This document shows positions 58,092 through 64,000 of a DNA stretch of 64,000 bases, one piece after another. Below the pieces are notes generated by a model, which saw only the letters and a program-made list of their open reading frames with translations, did no database searches and was not told where the DNA came from. The position numbers and the translations under genes were made by a program. Positions within the stretch are counted from its first letter, which is position 1; each line of letters begins with the position of its first letter. This DNA comes from Akebia trifoliata (taxonomy: Eukaryota > Streptophyta > Magnoliopsida > Ranunculales > Lardizabalaceae), in assembly GCA_017979445.1 (NCBI GenBank), contig CM030707.1, positions 19,396,586-19,460,585 of the forward strand, in the 5' to 3' direction.

Positions 58092-59178
58092 TGTTGGAGG
58101 TAAGAGATGAGTGATGATTTTTGTTTAGAAACTTGAAGGTTGGGGGAGGGTTGAATGAGTTTAGTAGAAATTTCAATAGAGTTTAAGATTGAGAGAAGGG
58201 GGCTTCAGAGCGTCAATTGCCCATAGGAAATGAGATTATTTATATAGTTTTAGAGAACTTTTAAGGATAAAGTGGTCTAACTCTAAAAACAAAGAGAAAT
58301 GTCATAAGATTTTGATTTTGATTTTTTTTTATTTTTTAACTTTATGAGGGTAAATGTGAAATTTGTAAATGAAACCCTAAAAGTAATTTTTATCTTTGAT
58401 TTTTTAATAAATAAAGGTAACAGAACAAAATTATTTTTTATAAGGTGAGTAGGGGAGTGCTATGTGTAAAAGTGAAGTGATAGGTAAAAATTAGACTTGG
58501 GTCCTCTTGTAAATATCTCAAAAGTAAGGGTGGATATATATTTTTGAAATGAATTAATGAGAGAGTTCAATGTATGTACTTGAAAATTCCTACTTTTTAA
58601 AGGTAGGATTGAAAGTTCTTTCAACTTTAAGGGAATTTTACTAAAAATCAAAATACCTTTTTGATTTAACATTACTTTTTGATGAGGGCATTCTTAGGTT
58701 TTTTTAAAGAGAATTGACTTTCTAATTAGGTTGGAGCATTTGGTATTAAGACTTATGAGAGACTAACATGTGTCATCTTTTGATATGACTTTGGATTTGG
58801 CTCATGGGCTTAAGATGGTTTGGATTTGGGTATTTGCACTAGATTTGAAAGTGGACTTGTCATTGGGTTAAGATATGTATAATTGATTGATTAATGGAGA
58901 ATAGGTTTGGATTTAGGGAGTAGGTATGAAATTGAGTCGAAAATGGATCAGGGAAGTGGGTAGGGAGTTGGATGAAGTTGGACTAAGGACGAGGTTTGAG
59001 CATGTAAATTAATATGAAATGATGTATGTGTGCATGTATACATGAAGAAATGTGTAAAGTGACAATTATTATGTGACGTGAGTCCGTTGAAGGGTTTTAG
59101 GCCTTTAATAGAAGCCAACTTGAAAATTTGAAAACTTGAATTTTTTCTAATAGATTTATGCAGATTGGGGTGTCTACA
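58092..59178 (-). repeat. 5' LTR of the Gypsy-type element
   Basis: Begins TGTAGACACCCCAATCTGC on the minus strand (59178 down). TATA-like ACTATATAAATAATC at about 58238-58252. A purine-rich stretch at 57949-57985 lies just inside. Confidence 0.7.
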
Positions 59179-60894
59179 TAAGCTATTTGGTGTTGATATG
59201 ATGAGTCGTGTTCAAGGTATTGAAAAATCAACCTTCAATGAATGGGGAAAAATGAGTAATCATAATCGATTCAAAATCTTGAGTCTCGAATGGGATACAT
59301 AATTGGAGAACTTCATTGCTTGAAACATTTGATCAAGGTAAATCTCTAATATTTATTTTTTAACATTAGATAGCATTAAATTTTCTTTAATCATTGTACG
59401 TAACATATGTTGTGAAACTTTGTTGCAATAGTGCACGACTCCAAAATCCCAATCAAGTACATTGATTCAATAAGAGATGCCATAATCGACTAGATCACCT
59501 TCCATTTCTAACCAACCAGGGAATGATCAACCTTCAATGGGTTCACCTTCGATTTCTAACCAACCAAGAAATGATCAATCTTTGGATAAACAAGTTGTTG
59601 CTCATGAAAAAGTTCATACCAAGAATGGGTACATTTGTATGGTTCATAGTGGCAAACCTCTTCTGGAATATGCATACATGGTGGTTGTTGATGTTCAATG
59701 AAGTTAGAACGGTATCGTATGTGGCATGGCTTATGAGCTTTACTCAATTTTCCGACAAGCTTATAACTTATACCTTACATTTTTTAAGTGCTTACAAACT
59801 TGTAACATATACTATTTTTTGTGGATAAAAATATAGATGTACATGGGATTTGTTTTTCTTATTTTTATTTTATTTTAAAGTTATGTGTATATAAATTGTG
59901 AATTTCTTATAACAATTAATGAGATTTTTAATGATATGCTTTGAGGTAATTTATTTATTTATTTTTTGATGATGGGGTCATTCGAACTTACATCCGACTA
60001 AGGGGATCGGAAGAGCAAGGGCCGGAGCCAAGGCTATTGAGTCCCTCCCTTGGGCACATTCAAATGTTTCCTTAATATTTGCCCAATTCGTTCCTCCCAT
60101 TTTCTGTTACAATGCAAATCTTCTCAAATGTTTATTGTAAAGTGTAGGAATGATTTATTATCGTTCCCAAATACCATTCCGAACTAAACCATTGGAACAT
60201 CTAAAAAACCGCCCCAAAAAGAGAGAAACCAAGGATGTTTATATCGCATTAAATTAAGAATGGTTTTGAATTGTTCCCAAATATTAGGGACACCCTATAT
60301 GAAACCATTTAAAACTATTCCCAGCCACTCAAAAAATTATAGACTGCTCCAAATCAAGCATTTTGGTGTAATGCCATAGAAGAATAGAAATGATTACATA
60401 CCTCGAGTGTTTTATGAAAAAATGCGACAGGCTATTTTATTTATGCAAGGATATATATTAGATCCAATATATTACATAATATGGGTGTACTTAGTAGGTA
60501 CATAAGTAACCAAAGGATAAAAGCATTGGAATGTGATGAAGTTAGTTACAAATATTTATGAGGCACACAAATCATGGTATCTTACATGAATAAAGGAAAT
60601 GCCAAGTAGAATTGTGTGTTTTATTGGTTGTTTCATTGTATACATCTCTAAATCTAGGGATTTGCACTTAAAAAATCAATTTAGAATTTTTTTAAGAGGC
60701 TCCTAAGGAGATTACACTAACAATGCATAACGACCTTTCTCTTATGATATATGACAAATATGATCAAATGAATCATGTATTCTTGCTTATGCAACGATTC
60801 TAAAATGTACAGGATATTTCAATTTTAGCCAACAAATGAAAATTCCAATTCCCAACTACGAGTGTAAGATCGGAAATCAATTCAATTATATGAT
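59179..60894. other. Unassigned intergenic DNA
   Basis: The longest frame (59523-59828, 101 codons) has no recognised domain. The nearby sequence repeats the phrase CAACCTTCAATG (59230, 59529), which may point to an unidentified decayed transposon. No gene supported. Confidence 0.4.
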
Positions 60895-61434
60895 TAGGGC
60901 TTAAAATGGGTCGGGTTCAGACAATATATGAGTACAACCATATCCATATTTTTCTTTATTTGGATTTGTATTCGAATCCGATTCGGATCTTATTAGCTAA
61001 AATCATATCTAAACCATTTTGTTCTCACCAAACCTGTATTCAGATTCGATCGAAGTACTTGATTTGGGTCGATCAGGTCGAATAATTTTGGACCGTTCAA
61101 CATTCTTTTTGGTTATATTTCTTTTCTAATTGCTATACTATTCTATTTTATCATTACAATTTTTTTATTTTAATAATAATTCATGTAAGATTTAATTATT
61201 AGAAGAAAGATATCTTGAAAAAAATAAAAATATAATTTTCAAAGCAATATATTATTCGGATCTAGACGGATATAGGAGTGGATCCGTATTCAACCCGGAT
61301 TCGACTCGGTTCAAGGGACATCAACTCATATCCGACCCATTTTTTAGTTGGATATACTTGAAGGAATCAAACCTACCAAATTTGGATTCGGATGGCACGG
61401 ATTTCAAATAAAATCTAACCCATTTTATGCCCTG
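60895..61434. mobile_element. hAT-like element, 540 bp, weak target duplication
   Basis: Left end TAGGGCTTAAAATGGGTCGG; inverted right end CAGGGCATAAAATGGGTTAG. The interior holds GGATTCG/CCGATTCGGATC words. The flanks tatatgat and catatgca share only five of eight bases. Confidence 0.5.
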
Positions 61435-62600
61435 CATATGCATATGACTGCATTTCATTAATCAATTTGACATATTTTGGTATATAGATCCATCTGGGGT
61501 TTCGGCCAAAAATTCAAAAAAGTTTTGGAGTATCAATCAAATTGAATTTTTAGAATACTGATCCATCTACCAGGCTGTGGGGCAAACATCCAAAACGATT
61601 GACTGTAAAGGGATAAATAATACTAATGTATATGTCCGACTGGTACATATCAAGACTTTCATTGATGTGTCAACTTCAAAAGTTTGTTAAATGTTTTTTA
61701 AATATAAAAGGGGTAAAATAATATAATTTTATATATTTTAAAATTTTATATTACTTTCTGATGAAGGAACGATAAGTCCTATGTATGAACAATGGACCAT
61801 TGCACCTTATGACCCAATTTTTACTCGATTTAGACCATATCTTGACTAAAGGCTTATTTTTTATTTTGTTTTTATTTTTGAATGTTTGAGATACTCCTCC
61901 ATTCTCAAACTCATGACATGACTCATTTACCTTAGTTTTCTCCTAAATAACTTGATTGATTTCATCTTCAATCTCTTGCTAAAAACCCATGTCTTATTCA
62001 ACTAAAAATCTATCATCACCAAGTTCATCAATTTCTATGGTATCTTCAGTCCATTTTTTTTCCTGTCTTGAATGGAAGGTATTATTCTTCTCACCCACGC
62101 AACTTGTGCTAATGAGTTACTCGTTGCTTTTGTTTGTTAATTGCTCTTTGCACATACTTTGATCACTAATTAATAAAGGGCACCGCTAGAGGATAACACC
62201 AATAAGATAAAGATTAAAGATCATTACTAATTCCTTATCAAATTAGGAGAATCTAATTCACTAATCACTCAATCAATTCAAAATAATTAAAATCAATTAG
62301 ACTTGGACTTTTAAGACCCATGAGCTCAATAGGAGAAGTCCACTTCAAGTTGGTCCAATGTACTTCTTGACCCTAATTGGTGTCTAAGGATGGTCATGCC
62401 CTGTTTACATGGAAATAGACTATGTCTATTCTAAGCAAGAGGTGATTTAAGAGTATCTTTACTACACATTGTGCACCACATCTTATCTGTGGACTTGACT
62501 AACTAGTTTTGATTTAATAGAATCAAGTTGGAAAACTTGTTACGCTGTTTCTAACCAATTAGGAGCTATTTAGTATTAGGCATGCACCTTATTAGATTAA
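61435..62600. other. AT-rich region upstream of a Gypsy gag
   Basis: No gene. It may include the 5' LTR of the element whose gag follows, but boundaries could not be found. GGGCACCGCTAG at 62178-62189 is a weak match to a Gypsy post-LTR leader. Confidence 0.35.
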
Positions 62601-64000
62601 GTCTTTTGTTTTTATTATTTGATTGGTCGATTGTGTTGAGTGCATGCTTAGTAGGCGTTCACAAAGAGAAGAAGTAGAACTTCTTGATCTTGAGATAGAG
62701 CGTACGATTAATAGGATCCGTAGAAATCCATCATCATCATCATCTTCTATCACCATGGGTGATCATGAAAGAACCTTGAGCGAGCTTTTTGCTCCTACTT
62801 TTGCTACCCCACTAATTGCATTATCTTACCTAAGTTCCATGGTTTTGAGTGTAAGCAACCCTAATTCACCTCAACAAATTTTTGACAATTTGTTAAAACT
62901 TTAGAAATCAAAATCTAGATAAGGAGAGTGTAAAATTGAAGTTGTTTCCTATTTCATTGGAAGATCACATAGTTGCATGGTTGAACTCGCTAACATCAAA
63001 TTCCATTACCACTTGGGATGTTTTATTTTAGAAGTTCATGGCAAAGTTTTACCCTATGACCAAAGTAGAAAAAATGAAGGATGTCATTAGGAAGTTTTAA
63101 GGCACCCCGATGAAGAATTCTTCCAAACTTATGAGAGATTCAACGACTATTTGTCAAAGGCCATATCATGGTATTGATAATGCACTGTTAGTCCAAGGTT
63201 TTTACAAATGATTAACCACAAGTTAGCATACCCTAATTGAGTCCATGCTAATGATAAGTTTATGAATCAAACGTAGAACCAAGTGTATGATTTTTTGGTC
63301 AAATTAGTAGAAAATGCTCAGAATTGAAGTACTATTAGCGGAGGGTTCGAGAAAGAAGAGTTACTGAAGAAGTCAAATATCTATGAGATGAAAATAAATC
63401 TTGATCTTAAGAATGTCATTACAAGTATGGTGAGTGGGATGAATAAATTGAATAAGAAAATTGATGCATTTACCATTTAGATAAATAACCCCCACCACAA
63501 GTCTCACCCAATTTTGCAAATAGTGAGTGAGTAAGGTATAATGTGTGACCTACGCGATAACAATAACCATTTGGTAGAATGTTGTCCCAGCTTACCGATG
63601 ATCAAGCTAGCTAATGTGATGAATTCCTATAACACCTATAGGAAACTTATGCCTAATTACTTTAGCCAAACGTACATACCACCCTGATAATAGGTATCAT
63701 TCCAATTTCTCTTATTATTAGAATGAGCCTTTCCAACATAGTGGTTCTATAGGTTTCAATTGGAATTTTTCCATGCAAAATGCTCTTCAAATGAACCAAA
63801 CTATGGTTATTCAAAACTCATACCCACCTTGGCAGTCTAATCAACCTATGAAATGTAGAGCTTTAGTCCCCGATCTTATGACCAATTACACTCCTCCTAC
63901 CCCACAACAATCATATTCATTTTTAGAGTCTATGATGATTGAGTTGATAAAGTAACAACAACTCATCTAACAACAACAACAAATCAATCAAGTCCAAACT
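62600..64000 (+). pseudogene. Broken Gypsy (Athila/Tat-like) gag region, runs off the window
   Basis: Plus-strand pieces in order: an N-terminal MGDHERTLSELFAPTF block, LFPISLEDHIVAWLNSLTSNS followed by TTWDVLF, KFMAKFYPMTKVEKM, and a late PPTPQQSYSFLESMM block. This is the layout of plant Gypsy retrotrans_gag proteins. Multiple in-frame stops (for example at 63029 and 63100) show it is dead. The pol region, if present, lies beyond 64000. Confidence 0.7.

Larger units (their letters stand above)
54090..59178 (-). mobile_element. Decayed Gypsy-type LTR retrotransposon, minus strand
   Basis: Two diverged copies of a 1.1-1.2 kb sequence in the same orientation bound about 2.8 kb of internal DNA. 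On the minus strand the LTR starts TGTAGACACCCCAAT. The only coding trace inside is a gag remnant near the 3' LTR. Integrase, RT and RNase H are absent, so it is internally deleted or non-autonomous. No matching target duplication was found at the outer ends. Confidence 0.7.

Noticed and set aside
59523..59828. 101-codon frame as a gene
   Set aside because: No recognised domain, no splice partners, and surrounded by repeat debris.

Overview
The window is nuclear DNA of an AT-rich, transposon-dense flowering plant, most likely a eudicot. The evidence is spliced genes with plant-type GT..AG introns, a chloroplast transit peptide, an intronless MAPKKK17-21-type kinase, L1 LINEs with plant-type zf-RVT ends, Copia and Gypsy debris, tRNA-derived SINEs and many MITEs. 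I could not fix the species. No rRNA, tRNA gene or CRISPR array was seen.

Four host genes are supported. (1) A plus-strand multi-pass membrane protein of unknown function (leader exon from about 10.35 kb, CDS 11521..13081); its start codon appears to be split by an intron as A|TG. (2) A plus-strand intronless MEKK-like MAPKKK (20941..21996) with a G-box upstream and a 19-codon uORF in its leader. (3) A minus-strand plastid-targeted SNARE-associated/VTT (DedA-type) membrane protein. I rebuilt it from seven exons over 18.8 kb (43265 down to 24420); introns 2 and 6 are each about 7 kb and full of transposons, and intron 3 has lost its expected GT donor. (4) A minus-strand 142-residue protein of unknown function in four exons (53017 down to 48294), with a LINE inside intron 3.

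The rest is mobile DNA. 0-2.9 kb is the 5' half of an L1 LINE. 6-10 kb holds small foldback MITEs and an Ac/Ds-type hAT element. 13.8-15.4 kb is a cluster of four palindromic elements separated by (TA)n microsatellite or short TA-rich stretches, resembling rice Micron elements. 16-20.2 kb holds a long-TIR element with an internal minisatellite and four hAT-type elements. 22.5-23.6 kb is a probable solo LTR. The VTT introns contain LINE fragments, a truncated Copia element, two Harbinger-like elements, two SINEs and a hAT element carrying a nested palindromic element. 43-48 kb is MITE and LTR debris. 54.1-59.2 kb is a decayed Gypsy element with two LTRs and a gag remnant. The right edge (62.6-64 kb) enters a broken Gypsy gag region.

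The genes show no functional link to one another. I found no new multi-gene system. The most unusual points are the split start codon, the lost splice donor with a possible in-frame rescue, the microsatellite-bounded palindrome cluster, the uORF encoding an acylation-like N terminus, and the conserved-looking 142-residue orphan protein.
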